Source of the DNA: Planctomycetota bacterium
Lineage (GTDB): Bacteria; Planctomycetota; UBA8742; UBA2392
NCBI GenBank assembly: GCA_016722065.1
Contig: JADKGX010000001.1
Coordinates: 1,054,001-1,118,000 of the forward strand
Direction of reading: 5' to 3'
DNA length: 64,000 nt
Shown here: positions 33,666 to 43,149 of the stretch, one piece after another
Layout of the letters: each line of letters begins with the position of its first letter
Position numbering within the stretch: the first letter of the stretch is position 1
The notes under the pieces: generated by a model
Database searches by the model: none
What the model saw: the letters and a program-made list of their open reading frames with translations, nothing else
What the model was told of the DNA's origin: nothing
Position numbers and translations under genes: made by a program

Positions 33666-34964
33666 ATGGCTTTGCCCGCCGCCGAAGACGCCTACGTGTT
33701 TCGCCACGCCCTTGTGCGCGATGCGGCCTATGAGCTGCAGCCGCCCAGCGCCCGCGCGCGGCTGCACGGCCTGGCTTTGGGCTGCCTGGAGGAATTGACC
33801 GGCGGCCGCCCCGACGAAACCCCCGTGGCCATCGACGACGGCGCAACCGATGCCCATCCTTGCGACGCCGTCGCCCTGCAGCTGGCCGACCACGCCGGCC
33901 TTGCCGAACCCGGCACCGTGGGCGACCGCGCTGCATTGCGCTGTCTGTACCTTCGCCGCGCCGCTGAGCACGCCGAACGCCTGCACCAGTACCCACAGGC
34001 GCGCCAACTTTGGTCGCAGTTGATTCCACTGGCGCAGCCCGGCGCCCGACCACGCTGTCTTTTGCGCCTGGCCATGGCCGCCGGCAGGGCTGGCGACAAC
34101 GCAGCAGCCGTGGCCGCGCTGGAAACACTCAATGCGGATGCCGCCCTGGAACCCGAGCTGCGCTGCATGGGTCACAGCCGGCTGTCGCACTTCCTGCGCG
34201 AACTGGGCCGCCACGCACCTGCCGAGGCCGCGGCCACCTTTGCCCGGGAACTGGCCCGCGCATCCGGCCTGGCGATGCACGAAGCCTGGGCGCTGGGCAA
34301 CTTGGCCAACCTTCATCGCGACACGGGCCGCGCCGCCGAAGCCGAGCAGGGCTATGCCCGGGCGCTGGACGTATTCCAGCGCCTGGGTAACCAGCGATAT
34401 GCAGCGGTGGCGCTGGGCAACTTGGCGGCACTTCGCCAGATGGCCGGCGACACCGCCATGGCTGAACATCAGTACCGGCGCGCCCTGCAGCTGTGCAGGG
34501 AAGCCGGTGACCTGAGGTTTGAGGGCATCTCGCTGGGCAACCTGGCGATCGTGCTGCAGCAGCAAGCCCGCCTTGTCGACGCGGCACAGGCCTATGACCA
34601 GGCGCTGGAGATTCACCGGCGGACCGGCAACCGCCGATCGGAGGGCATCACGCTGGGAAATCTTGCAGGTATGCTGCGCCAGGCAGGACAGCCGAGGCAG
34701 GCTCTGGCCGCCTATGAGTCTGCGCTGGCCATGCACCGCGAACTCAGCAATCGCAGTTTCGAAGGCGCGCACCTCTGTTACTTCGCATTGTGCCTGGTTG
34801 ACCTGCGCCGCGCGGACGAGGCCCGCGCCGCGTGGCGCGCCGGCATGGCGATCCTGCACGAACTGGGCGACCGCATGCAGGCCGAGCGGGCACGCCAGCC
34901 TATGCTCGAAACCTGCCGCAAAGCCGGCATGCCGCCGCTGGACGAGCCGGAGGCCGCGCCATGA
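33666..34964 (+). CDS. TPR protein 3 of the STAND-tail family
   Basis: 432 residues, the shortest member. Motif AEDAYVFRHALVRDAAYELQ at residues 6-25, then a variable acidic insert (GRPDETPVAIDDGATD) absent from TPR proteins 1 and 2, then LQLADHAGLAEPG and about eight 40-residue TPRs whose helix A reads ALGNLANLHRDTGRAAEAEQ. The C-terminal module is RAAWRAGMAIL ... METCRKAG-like, shared with protein 4 and with the relic at 38253. First gene of a two-gene unit; its stop overlaps TPR protein 4 as ATGA. Confidence 0.85.
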   Translation: MALPAAEDAYVFRHALVRDAAYELQPPSARARLHGLALGCLEELTGGRPDETPVAIDDGATDAHPCDAVALQLADHAGLAEPGTVGDRAALRCLYLRRAAEHAERLHQYPQARQLWSQLIPLAQPGARPRCLLRLAMAAGRAGDNAAAVAALETLNADAALEPELRCMGHSRLSHFLRELGRHAPAEAAATFARELARASGLAMHEAWALGNLANLHRDTGRAAEAEQGYARALDVFQRLGNQRYAAVALGNLAALRQMAGDTAMAEHQYRRALQLCREAGDLRFEGISLGNLAIVLQQQARLVDAAQAYDQALEIHRRTGNRRSEGITLGNLAGMLRQAGQPRQALAAYESALAMHRELSNRSFEGAHLCYFALCLVDLRRADEARAAWRAGMAILHELGDRMQAERARQPMLETCRKAGMPPLDEPEAAP

Positions 34965-36538
34965 CCAAGCCATCCGGCGAGACGATTGACATGCCCGCCG
35001 TAGCCGAAGATGCCTACGTGTTTCGCCACGCCCTGCTGCGTGCCGCGGCCTATGAATTGCAATTACCCGGCGAGCGCGCGGCGCTGCACGCCCTGGCGTT
35101 GCACGCAATGCAGAACGCCCTGGGCGGCCCGCCCGCCATGCCTTCCTTGTGGCCCGGGCAGGAAGCATCGTTCATTCCTCACCCCGGCGATGGCGCAGCA
35201 GCCGAACTGGCACAGCACGCGTACATAGCCCGCAGTGCCGCACAGGCCGACACCGCGGCACTGGACCAGTCCCGCCGCCTGTACCTGCACCGGGCTGCGC
35301 TGCATGCCACTCGCCTGCACGACGGGGCCGCCGCCCGTGACCTGTGGCTGGAACTGGCACCGCTGCACCAGGGCGCCGCCCGGGCCGCCTGCCTGTGGCG
35401 CGCCGCTGAACGTGAACTTCTGCACGGGCTTGGCGCACAGGGCGAATCGTTGCTGCACCAGGCGCTGGAACTGGCCCGCGCTGCCAGCGACCAGGTCATG
35501 CAAGGCGCCGTTTTGGGCACGCAGGCATCCATGCTGCGCGAAACCGGCCGCAGCGCCGAGTCGGAGGCTGCCTCGACACTGGCCATTGCCATTCACCGGC
35601 AGGCTGGCAATCGACCTGCCCTGGGGGCGGCCTTGGGGGCACTGGCGGCTGCCTATCGCGCCACCGGGCGCGCTGCCCAGGCCGAGGCGGCCTACAACGA
35701 AGCACTGGCGATTCATCGTGATGTCGGCAATCGCCGCCAGGAAGCTGTGGCACTGGCCAACCTGGCAAACCTGTACCGTGAAACTGGGCGTGTGCCTCTG
35801 GCTGAGACTTCCTATCAACAGGCCCTGCAGATCTTGCGGGCCGTCGGCGACCGCCGGGCTGAAGGCATGACACTGGGCAACCTGGGTTCTGTCTTTCTTC
35901 AGACCAACCGCGTGGCAGAGGCGGAAGCGGCCTACCGCCTGGCCCTGGAATACAATCGCCAGGTAGGCGACCGCAGGGCCCAAGGCGTTTCCCTGGGGCA
36001 CATCGCCGGGGTGCTGCTGCACCAGGGCCGCGCCCAGGAGGCCGCGGACCTGTATCAGCAGGTCATTGCCATTGCAAGCGAAGTACGCGACCGCGCTACG
36101 CAAGGCCACGCCTTGGGCAATCTCGCTGACCTGTACATCCAAACGGGCAGCCACGACCGGGCCGCACCCCTGATTGAGGCCGCGCTGGCCATTCACCGCG
36201 AAGTCGGCAACCGCCGCAGTGAGGGCGTGGCGCTGGGCAGTCTTGCCGAATTGCAGTTGGCCAAAGGCAACGCGCGCGCCGCCGAAACAACTCTGCGCAA
36301 TGCCCTGGAGGTACATCGCAAGGTCAACAACCGGCGCTTTGAAGCCATGGACCTGTGCCGCCTGGCGCGCGTACTGGTCGCACTGGGCCGCCGCGATGAA
36401 GCCCAGGCGGCCTGGCACCAGGGTGCCGATGCCTTGCGCAACCTGGGCGACACCAGCGCCATTGCCAGCGCCCGCGTGCTGCTTGACCAGGCATGCAAAG
36501 ACAACGCGATGGCCGTCATGGCCGATGCCCGGCCGTAA
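34961..36538 (+). CDS. TPR protein 4 of the STAND-tail family
   Basis: 525 residues from ATG 34961 (MTKPSGETIDMPAVAEDAYV), which overlaps the previous TGA as ATGA; the frame is open further upstream but that part is antiparallel shadow. The motif AEDAYVFRHALLRAAAYELQ is displaced about 10 residues from the start by a short leader. Most regular TPR array of the family: successive units differ at few positions (LANLYRETGRVPLAETSYQQ, LGSVFLQTNRVAEAEAAYRL, LADLYIQTGSHDRAAPLIEA). That regularity suggests recent internal duplication. Confidence 0.87.
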   Translation: MTKPSGETIDMPAVAEDAYVFRHALLRAAAYELQLPGERAALHALALHAMQNALGGPPAMPSLWPGQEASFIPHPGDGAAAELAQHAYIARSAAQADTAALDQSRRLYLHRAALHATRLHDGAAARDLWLELAPLHQGAARAACLWRAAERELLHGLGAQGESLLHQALELARAASDQVMQGAVLGTQASMLRETGRSAESEAASTLAIAIHRQAGNRPALGAALGALAAAYRATGRAAQAEAAYNEALAIHRDVGNRRQEAVALANLANLYRETGRVPLAETSYQQALQILRAVGDRRAEGMTLGNLGSVFLQTNRVAEAEAAYRLALEYNRQVGDRRAQGVSLGHIAGVLLHQGRAQEAADLYQQVIAIASEVRDRATQGHALGNLADLYIQTGSHDRAAPLIEAALAIHREVGNRRSEGVALGSLAELQLAKGNARAAETTLRNALEVHRKVNNRRFEAMDLCRLARVLVALGRRDEAQAAWHQGADALRNLGDTSAIASARVLLDQACKDNAMAVMADARP

Positions 36539-36638
36539 CCACAAAACCCGCCTGGTTCCAATCCCTGGGCTGCACGCTTGGAGTTCAGGCTTGGCCTTGG
36601 CGGGCCCACAGATGGCCACCGGTGGGCGCCAAAACCGT

Positions 36639-36668
36639 TTTTCGCATCCTGCCAAGGCATGTTCTAAT
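36639..36668 (+). promoter_or_regulatory. Promoter of TPR protein 5, leaderless type
   Basis: TTTTCG (36639-36644), 18 bp, TCTAAT (36663-36668), 6 nt, ATG 36675. The decamer CCGTTTTTCG and the string TCTAATGCCGCCATG sit at the same distances as before TPR protein 3, while the spacer differs. The upstream GGCGGGCCCAC...GTGGGCGCC (36599-36630) may fold into an imperfect terminator hairpin for TPR protein 4. Confidence 0.6.
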
Positions 36669-36674
36669 GCCGCC

Positions 36675-38252
36675 ATGCGGCAACACAGCGCCGAAGACGC
36701 CTACCTGTTTCGCCATGCAATGTTGCGCGAAGCGGCGTACCAGTTGCAGCCGCCGCTTGACCGCGCATTGCTGCATGCCGCGGCTTTCACGCTGGTGGAG
36801 GCAGCATATGGGGGCCCCGCGCCGGAACTGCCGCCGCCGGTAACCGGCAGAATGCAGCCGATGATCCCCCACCGCACCGACGCCGTCGCCCTCGAACTCG
36901 CGAGCCACGCGGAGCTGGCCCAACACGTGGATCTGGACATCGGCATGGCTAACGCGGCCCGGCGTTACATCCACCGCGCGGCCTGCCTTGCTACGGAGCA
37001 ATTCCGGTTCCATGAGGCGATTGGTTTATGGCGCCGGCTGGCCGAAAGGCTGTCAGGCCAACCCATGCTGATTGCCCTGTCCCGATGCGGGACCGCAGCC
37101 AAGGAATGGGGCGATGCAGCTTTGGCAAGGCGCACGCTTGAGGAACTCCACGAAAAGGCCTGGGCAGCAGGCGACCAGCACATGCAGGGCATCGCGCTGG
37201 GCGAACTGGCGCAGGCCATGACCGCGCAAGGCGATCTTGTCGCCGCAGAGGCCGCAGTGCGCGAATCCATCGCCATGTTGCGCGTACTGGCCGTGCCCCG
37301 GTCCCTTGCGGCATCGATTTCGGGGCTGGCAAATCTGCTATGGCGCGGGGGCCACGCAGATAGTGCCCAGGCCCTGTGGCGCGAGGCCCTAGAACTGCTG
37401 GCCGGGCAAGATCCCGACGACGCCCGCGCCGCAATCCTTAACAACCTTGCGGGCTGCTTCGGCCGGCTGGGCAATACTGCGCAGGCCGAACCGCTGTTTC
37501 GGCAAGCCATGGATATTCACCAGGCGCAGGGCCAACGACACGCCGTCGAGCTCGTCCGCATGAACCTTGCCAATCTTTTCGCCGAGACCGGCCGCGTGCC
37601 GCAAGCGCTGACCATCTACCGGCAGTCCGTTCAGGCTCTTTCCGGCCTGGGGCATCGCCGGCTGGAGGGTGTGGCCCTGGCAAACCTGGCGGCCATCCTG
37701 TTCAACACCGGCGAAAAATACGAATCAGAAGACCTCCTTTTGAAGGCGATCGCCATCCACCACGAGGTTGGCGACAACCAACGGCTGGCCCACGCCCTGT
37801 CAACGCTGATGGCGGTGTACCAGAACAGCGGCCGGCATGAACTCGCCCTTGCCACCGGCCAGCAAACTCTGGAACTGTGTCGCGCGCTGGGCCTGAAATC
37901 TGATGAGTCGACGGTGCTCTACAACCTGGCTTCCATGGCCGTGGACCAGAAGCAACTCGATCAGGCATGCGCCTTGTTTGAGCAGGCCATTGCCATGCAG
38001 CGGCAGATTGGCCTGCCGGTGAAGCTTGCGGGCTCCTTGTGCAACTACATGCACGCCCTGCTGCTGCTTGGCCGAATCGACGAAGCCCGCGCGGCCTGGC
38101 TGGAAGGCGCGGCGCTTTTGAAGGACTTTCGCGACATTGCGGACCTGAAGAACAAACAACGCACCATGCAGAAGTTGTGCGTCGAATGCGGTATCGAGCC
38201 CTTCGGCATGCCGGTACGTTCGGGCCCCGTCCCGCCCGGGCCGCAAGCCTGA
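36675..38252 (+). CDS. TPR protein 5 of the STAND-tail family
   Basis: 525 residues. Motif AEDAYLFRHAMLREAAYQLQ at residues 6-25, insert GGPAPELPPPVTGRMQPMIP, LELASHAELAQHVD, then about ten TPRs (ILNNLAGCFGRLGNTAQAEP; LVRMNLANLFAETGRVPQAL). The ATG at 36675 is 6 nt behind the -10 element; the much longer open frame upstream is a shadow of TPR protein 4. The C-terminal module (RAAWLEGAALLKDFRDIADL ... CVECGIE) is complete and followed by a proline-rich tail. Immediately after its TGA, in the same frame, a second C-terminal module is readable (38253-38399). Confidence 0.87.
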   Translation: MRQHSAEDAYLFRHAMLREAAYQLQPPLDRALLHAAAFTLVEAAYGGPAPELPPPVTGRMQPMIPHRTDAVALELASHAELAQHVDLDIGMANAARRYIHRAACLATEQFRFHEAIGLWRRLAERLSGQPMLIALSRCGTAAKEWGDAALARRTLEELHEKAWAAGDQHMQGIALGELAQAMTAQGDLVAAEAAVRESIAMLRVLAVPRSLAASISGLANLLWRGGHADSAQALWREALELLAGQDPDDARAAILNNLAGCFGRLGNTAQAEPLFRQAMDIHQAQGQRHAVELVRMNLANLFAETGRVPQALTIYRQSVQALSGLGHRRLEGVALANLAAILFNTGEKYESEDLLLKAIAIHHEVGDNQRLAHALSTLMAVYQNSGRHELALATGQQTLELCRALGLKSDESTVLYNLASMAVDQKQLDQACALFEQAIAMQRQIGLPVKLAGSLCNYMHALLLLGRIDEARAAWLEGAALLKDFRDIADLKNKQRTMQKLCVECGIEPFGMPVRSGPVPPGPQA

Positions 38253-38399
38253 CCCGGCACGGCGGCTCGCGACGCGTGGCGGGCAGGCGCGGCCATTCTG
38301 TGCGGGCTGAACGATGCGGCCGCGCTGCAAGCCCTGCGCGCCGACGTGCGTGAAGCCTGTGCACAGGCGGGCGTGCCGCACTTTGACACCCGCGAATAG
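38253..38399 (+). pseudogene. C-terminal relic of a ninth TPR paralogue
   Basis: Directly after the stop of TPR protein 5, and in the same frame, the sequence reads ARDAWRAGAAILCGLNDAAA ... REACAQAGVPHFDTRE and then TAG. This aligns with the last about 45 residues of TPR proteins 3 and 4 (RAAWRAGMAIL..., ...ETCRKAGMPPLD). It has no start of its own and no TPR body. It is best explained as the leftover end of a paralogue lost by recombination between family members. Stop-codon read-through giving a longer TPR protein 5 is a less likely alternative. Confidence 0.75.
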
Positions 38400-38434
38400 A
38401 TTAAGGGTGCGCCCGCGACAGATTGCGCGACGAA

Positions 38435-38464
38435 TTCTCGCCCGGAACTGCAACAACATACAAT
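38435..38464 (+). promoter_or_regulatory. Promoter of TPR protein 6, leaderless type
   Basis: TTCTCG (38435-38440), 18 bp, TACAAT (38459-38464), GCCGCT, ATG 38471. Same geometry as the promoters of TPR proteins 3 and 5. Confidence 0.6.
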
Positions 38465-38470
38465 GCCGCT

Positions 38471-40015
38471 ATGCACGCCGAGCAAGCCTACCTGTTTCGC
38501 CACGCCCTGCTGCGCGACGCCGCGTACCAGCTGCAACTTCCGGCGGACCGGGGGCAACTGCATGGGCTGGCGCTGGCGGCGATTGAGTCCGTGTTGGGCG
38601 GGCCGCCACCTGCACCGGCCGACGACGACCTGCCGGCCTCCGATCGATGGTCGCCCCACCCCATGGACAGCAGCGCGGCGGAACTTGCGCATCACGCAGC
38701 GCTGGCGCTGCAGGCGGACAGCCCGCCAAACCCGGCGCTAAGAGATGCGCGTCGCCTGTACCTGCACCGCGCCGCGGGCCACGCAGAGCAGCAACTGGCA
38801 CTGCGGTCGGCAATCGTGCTGTGGCGCGAGCTTGCCGCTGAAACCGATGGCAAACTTTCGGCCATGTGTTTGCGGCGCGCGGCACTCAGTGCTGAAGCCA
38901 CTGGCGACATCACATCCGCGCATGCACTTTTCAAGGCTGCTCTGGTCGCATATCGCGCGCTTGGCCTGCGGCTGAATGAGGGCGTGGCGCTGGGCAACCT
39001 TGCCGGGTTGTTTGCAGCGCGCGGCGACATCGAACAGGCCGAGAAACACTACCAGCAGGCGCTTGCGATCCACCGCGAACTCGATAACCGGCGCAGCGTG
39101 GCAATCATGCTGGGCAACCTGGCCAACCTGTGCAAGGACACCGGTCGCGCAGCGCAAGCCGAAGAACTGTACCAGCAGGCACTGGCACACCACCGCCAAG
39201 ACAACGACCGCAACGGCGAAGCGATCGTGCTGGGCAATCTTGCCGAACTGTGGCAATCGCTGGGCCGCACCGCTGACGCCGAGCGCACCTTCGAGCAAGC
39301 GCTGGCCATGCACCGCGCCTCCGGCAAGCGACGCTACCAGGCCATGGTCGGCAGCACGCTGGCGGTGCTGTACTACCAGACTGGCCGACCGCCGCTGGCC
39401 TTTGAGCAGATCGCGCAGGCGATTGCAGTGTTTCGCGAGATTGAAGATCGTCCCGGCCTGACGGTCACGCTGGCGAACCTTGCAACCATGCGCGCCCAGA
39501 CCGGCGACCTGGCACAGGCCGAACGCGACGCCCTTGAGGCACTGGAACTCGCACAGGAAATGGGCCGACGGCGGCTGGTCGCTGGCACGCTGATGACGCT
39601 GGCGGATATCTATGTGCGCACCGGTCGAGCAGCACAGGCCGAGCCGATGTTCCGCCGCACGATTGCAATCATGCGCGCACTCAAGGATTCGCACTCCGAG
39701 GCGCAATCCAAGGCCGCGTTGGCATCCTTGCTGGGCGAACAGGGCCAACTGGACGCCGCCGACGCGCTGTTTACCGAGGCGCTGGCAGCGTTGCAGGCGC
39801 TGAAGTTTCTGCGCGACGAAGGGGCCGTGCATTGCGACCACGCACTGGTGGCGCTGGCTCGCGGAGATCTGGCACTGGCCCGCCAACGATGGCAACGTGG
39901 CCAGGGCATGCTGGCCGAGGCAGGCGACGAAGTTGAGCGCAGACTCAAGCGCGAGGCTATGCGCAATGCCTGTGCAGCAGCTGGCATGGCACTGCTGGAC
40001 AGCGACACAACATGA
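38471..40015 (+). CDS. TPR protein 6 of the STAND-tail family
   Basis: 514 residues from ATG 38471; the family motif starts almost at once (AEQAYLFRHALLRDAAYQLQ, residues 3-22). A 35-residue insert rich in D/P (PAPADDDLPASDRWSPHPMD) is followed by AAELAHHAALAL. About ten canonical TPRs follow (GNLAGLFAARGDIEQAEKHY, GNLANLCKDTGRAAQAEELY, GNLAELWQSLGRTADAERTF). Ends with the paralogue C-terminal module (RQRWQRGQGMLAEAGDE ... CAAAGMALLD). Coupled to TPR protein 7 by ATGA. Confidence 0.87.
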   Translation: MHAEQAYLFRHALLRDAAYQLQLPADRGQLHGLALAAIESVLGGPPPAPADDDLPASDRWSPHPMDSSAAELAHHAALALQADSPPNPALRDARRLYLHRAAGHAEQQLALRSAIVLWRELAAETDGKLSAMCLRRAALSAEATGDITSAHALFKAALVAYRALGLRLNEGVALGNLAGLFAARGDIEQAEKHYQQALAIHRELDNRRSVAIMLGNLANLCKDTGRAAQAEELYQQALAHHRQDNDRNGEAIVLGNLAELWQSLGRTADAERTFEQALAMHRASGKRRYQAMVGSTLAVLYYQTGRPPLAFEQIAQAIAVFREIEDRPGLTVTLANLATMRAQTGDLAQAERDALEALELAQEMGRRRLVAGTLMTLADIYVRTGRAAQAEPMFRRTIAIMRALKDSHSEAQSKAALASLLGEQGQLDAADALFTEALAALQALKFLRDEGAVHCDHALVALARGDLALARQRWQRGQGMLAEAGDEVERRLKREAMRNACAAAGMALLDSDTT

Positions 40016-41316
40016 TCGACTCCGAAACTGCCTATCTGTTTCGACACGCGCTGTTGCGCGATGCTGCGTACCAGCTTCATATGCCGCAACAACGAGCCGA
40101 CCTGCACGGGGAGGCGGCAGAATTGCTGTTGGAACTGCATGGCCAAGCTCCTGCGCCCCAGCCCGGTCTTGAGATCCTTGCACACCTGCGAACGGCCGCC
40201 GAAACCTTGGGCCAGCTTTCGGATGAGTCCGACGGCAACGGCCAGGTGGAGTTGCGGGAGGGCGGCCGCGCCAAGGCCTTGCTTCAGCGCGAGTTTGCAT
40301 TGCTGGAGCCGATCGCCATCGAGCTTGGTCGCCGCCGGGACTTGCCCGCATTGCTGGCCGTAAGGCAAAGACAACTCCACCACCCCCTTCAGGCCCAGCA
40401 ATCCAAGGGTGCGGCGCGCCTGGTCTATGCCATCGCCTTGCGCATGTGCGGCCGTGTGCCAGAGGCTGAATCCATCTATCGCGACGTACTTGCTTCTGCC
40501 CAGGCACAAACGGATGCCCTGCTACGCGGACGTTGCGTGGCTGGTCTGGCCACGATCTTCCAGTACACCGGAAGAGTAAGCGAGGCCGAGACACTGACCC
40601 TGGAGGCGATCGAGATTTCGAGGCAGTTGCAGAACAATCCAATGCTCGCTGTACAGCTTGGAAACTACGGTTCGCTTCTCAAGGAAACCGGCAGGGCAGC
40701 CCTGGCTGTTGAACCAACGCAACAGGCCGTGAACCTTGCGCTCGCCACCGGCCAGACGGACGTCGCCTACAGGTATATGGCAAACCTGACCGGGATTCTC
40801 GTGGATGTCGGCGATAACGCTGGAGCCATTGCCATGGGTCGCCGGTGCCTGGAACTGGTCGTTCAATGGCACATGCCCGACGTGGAAGGAGTGTGCCGCG
40901 GGAACATGGCGGCGGCGCTGTCTGCTACAGGCGACCAAAGTACCGCAGATAACGAATTCCGGGTCGCGCTGCGGCTCGCCATGGCTTCGGGCGACCACAG
41001 AGTCGCGGCCGTTTGGGCATCCGTCGTCGCCCTGAGGGCAATCCGAAAGCGCGATATCAATGCGGCCGAGTTGGTGCTGCGCCAAGGCCTGGCATCTGCC
41101 CTAGAAGCCAACGCCCCGGTCTCTGTTGCAAGGTGCAGCGCCATGCTGACGTTGCTGCAACCAGAAGATCAACGCGATCAAGAGCAATTGGACGAAACAC
41201 TGGCCACCCTTCGCAAGGCGCGGGATGCCAACGCGATCAATGACATTCTCGAAGCCGCACAACATCTTGGAATCGACATGGCAGACGTAGATGTCGATGG
41301 GTCTGCGAATCGCTGA
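40012..41316 (+). CDS. TPR protein 7 of the STAND-tail family
   Basis: 434 residues, the most diverged member after the motif (SETAYLFRHALLRDAAYQLH, residues 4-23). The segment that is A-x-ELA-x-HA in the others reads LEILAHLRTAAETLGQ here, and the repeats are less regular (LVYAIALRMCGRVPEAESIY, LGNYGSLLKETGRAALAVEP, LTGILVDVGDNAGAIAMGRR). Codon use is also less biased than in its neighbours, suggesting an older or separately acquired copy. Second gene of the TPR6-TPR7 unit. About 100 bp without a clear terminator separates it from fhs. Confidence 0.83.
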   Translation: MIDSETAYLFRHALLRDAAYQLHMPQQRADLHGEAAELLLELHGQAPAPQPGLEILAHLRTAAETLGQLSDESDGNGQVELREGGRAKALLQREFALLEPIAIELGRRRDLPALLAVRQRQLHHPLQAQQSKGAARLVYAIALRMCGRVPEAESIYRDVLASAQAQTDALLRGRCVAGLATIFQYTGRVSEAETLTLEAIEISRQLQNNPMLAVQLGNYGSLLKETGRAALAVEPTQQAVNLALATGQTDVAYRYMANLTGILVDVGDNAGAIAMGRRCLELVVQWHMPDVEGVCRGNMAAALSATGDQSTADNEFRVALRLAMASGDHRVAAVWASVVALRAIRKRDINAAELVLRQGLASALEANAPVSVARCSAMLTLLQPEDQRDQEQLDETLATLRKARDANAINDILEAAQHLGIDMADVDVDGSANR

Positions 41317-41420
41317 TCATTCGCACTCAACTGCCAGCGCAGTCCAAGGGCGCCTTGGACAATGCCCCCGCGCGCCCCTAGAATCCCCGGCCCACCCAAA
41401 CCACCTGCTTTGGAGCCGCC

Positions 41421-43109
41421 ATGAAGCCGGACCAGGAAATCGCACGTGCCGCAAAACTCGAACCGATTGAAAACATTGCCAAGCGCTACGGCATCAACCG
41501 CGACGAGCTTGAACTCTATGGCGACGTCAAGGCCAAGGTGAAACTCAGCATCGTCGATCGACTGGCCAGCCGCCCCAACGGCAAGTACATCGATATCACC
41601 GCCATTTCCCCCACGCCCCTGGGCGAGGGCAAAACCACCAACACCATCGGCGTCACCATGGGCCTGACACACATCGGCAAGAAGGCCGCCTGTGTGATTC
41701 GACAGGCTTCGCTGGGCCCGGTGTTCGGCATCAAGGGTGGCGCAGCCGGCGGCGGGCAGGCCCAGGTGATTCCACCTGAAGACCTGAACATTCACCTTAC
41801 GGGCGACATTCACGCCGTGCAGGCCGCCAACAACCTGGCCTGCGCGTTTCTGGACAACCAGTTGTTCAACGACAACGCCCTGAACATTGACCCCGACACA
41901 ATCAACATCCGGCGCGGCATGGACATCAACGACCGCGACCTGCGCAACATCATCACAGGCTTGCGTGGAAACGGCATTGCCCGCGAAACCGGCTTTGATA
42001 TCGCGGTCGCCAGCGAGGTCATGGCGATTTTGGCGCTTGCGGAAAACCTGAAAGACCTGCGCGCGCGCCTGGGCCGTATGGTGGTCGGCTTTAACCGCGA
42101 TGGCAAAGCCGTCACGGCCGAAGACATCAAGGTCGCCGGAGCCATGACGGCGATTTTGCGCGACGCGATCAAACCCAACATTTTGCAGACCATTGGCGGC
42201 TCGCTGGCGTTTGTCCACTGTGGGCCCTTTGCGAATATTGCCCACGGCAACAGCAGCGTCGTGGCCGACCGCGTGGCACTCAAGGTCGCCGATTACGTGG
42301 TAACGGAATCAGGCTTCGGGGCCGACATGGGCGCCGAAAAGTTCATGAACATCAAGTGCCGCCAAAGTGGCCTGATACCGGACGCCGTGGGCCTGGTCGC
42401 TACAGTGCGCGCGCTGAAATCCAACAGTGGCAAGTTCAAGGTCGTGGCCGGCAAACCCCTGCCAGACGGTCTGGTCAAGGAAGACCTGGATGCCCTGCGC
42501 GCCGGCATGCCCAACCTGGTTCGGCACATCAAGAACATGAAGGCCTTTGGCCTGCCAGTGGTGGTGGGCATCAACAGCTTTGGCACCGAGTCTCCGGCCG
42601 AGATCGAGATGGTCAAGAAAGCCGCCCGCGAGGCCGGGGCTAGCGACTGCGTCATGAGTGAAGTGTTCGCCAAGGGCGGCGAGGGCGGGGCCGAGTTCGC
42701 CAAGGCACTGGTCAAGGCCTGCGAAGAACCCCGCAACTTCAAGCTGACCTACGAGAACGACACGCCGATCAAGAAGAAGGTGGAGGCCGTGGCGACCAAA
42801 ATCTACGGGGCAGCCGGCGTGGATTGGGCACCCGAGGCCAGCAAACGCGTCAAGCAGTTCGAAGAAGCCGGCTTTGGCAAACTGGCCATCTGCATGGCCA
42901 AAACGCAGTACTCGTTTTCCCACGACCCCAAGCTTCTGGGCGCGCCCGAGGGTTGGACCCTGCCAATCAAGGACGCAAGGTTGAGCGCCGGCGCGGGCTT
43001 TGTCTACCTGATCTGCGGCGACATGATGACCATGCCCGGCCTGGGCAAGAACCCCGGCGGCCAGAACATAGACATCAACGAAAAGGGCGAGATTGTGGGG
43101 ATGTTCTAA
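41421..43109 (+). CDS. fhs: Formate--tetrahydrofolate ligase
   Basis: ATP-dependent synthesis of 10-formyl-tetrahydrofolate from formate, feeding purine and one-carbon metabolism (or acetogenesis-type pathways in other organisms). 562 residues, normal length. N-terminus DQEIARAAKLEPIENIAKRY; P-loop-like TPLGEGKTTNTIGVTMGL; then IRQASLGPVFGIKGGAAGGG, HLTGDIHA, VTESGFGADMGAEKF, RHIKNMKAFGLPVVVGIN and the C-terminal PGLGKNPGGQNID. All are signature Fhs blocks, with no disruption. TTTGGAG 6 nt before ATG is the ribosome-binding site. TAGAAT about 40 nt upstream may be its -10. Confidence 0.97.
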   Translation: MKPDQEIARAAKLEPIENIAKRYGINRDELELYGDVKAKVKLSIVDRLASRPNGKYIDITAISPTPLGEGKTTNTIGVTMGLTHIGKKAACVIRQASLGPVFGIKGGAAGGGQAQVIPPEDLNIHLTGDIHAVQAANNLACAFLDNQLFNDNALNIDPDTINIRRGMDINDRDLRNIITGLRGNGIARETGFDIAVASEVMAILALAENLKDLRARLGRMVVGFNRDGKAVTAEDIKVAGAMTAILRDAIKPNILQTIGGSLAFVHCGPFANIAHGNSSVVADRVALKVADYVVTESGFGADMGAEKFMNIKCRQSGLIPDAVGLVATVRALKSNSGKFKVVAGKPLPDGLVKEDLDALRAGMPNLVRHIKNMKAFGLPVVVGINSFGTESPAEIEMVKKAAREAGASDCVMSEVFAKGGEGGAEFAKALVKACEEPRNFKLTYENDTPIKKKVEAVATKIYGAAGVDWAPEASKRVKQFEEAGFGKLAICMAKTQYSFSHDPKLLGAPEGWTLPIKDARLSAGAGFVYLICGDMMTMPGLGKNPGGQNIDINEKGEIVGMF

Positions 43110-43149
43110 AGGACCGCGGGCATCCTGCCCGGAAACAAAGGGGGCACAC

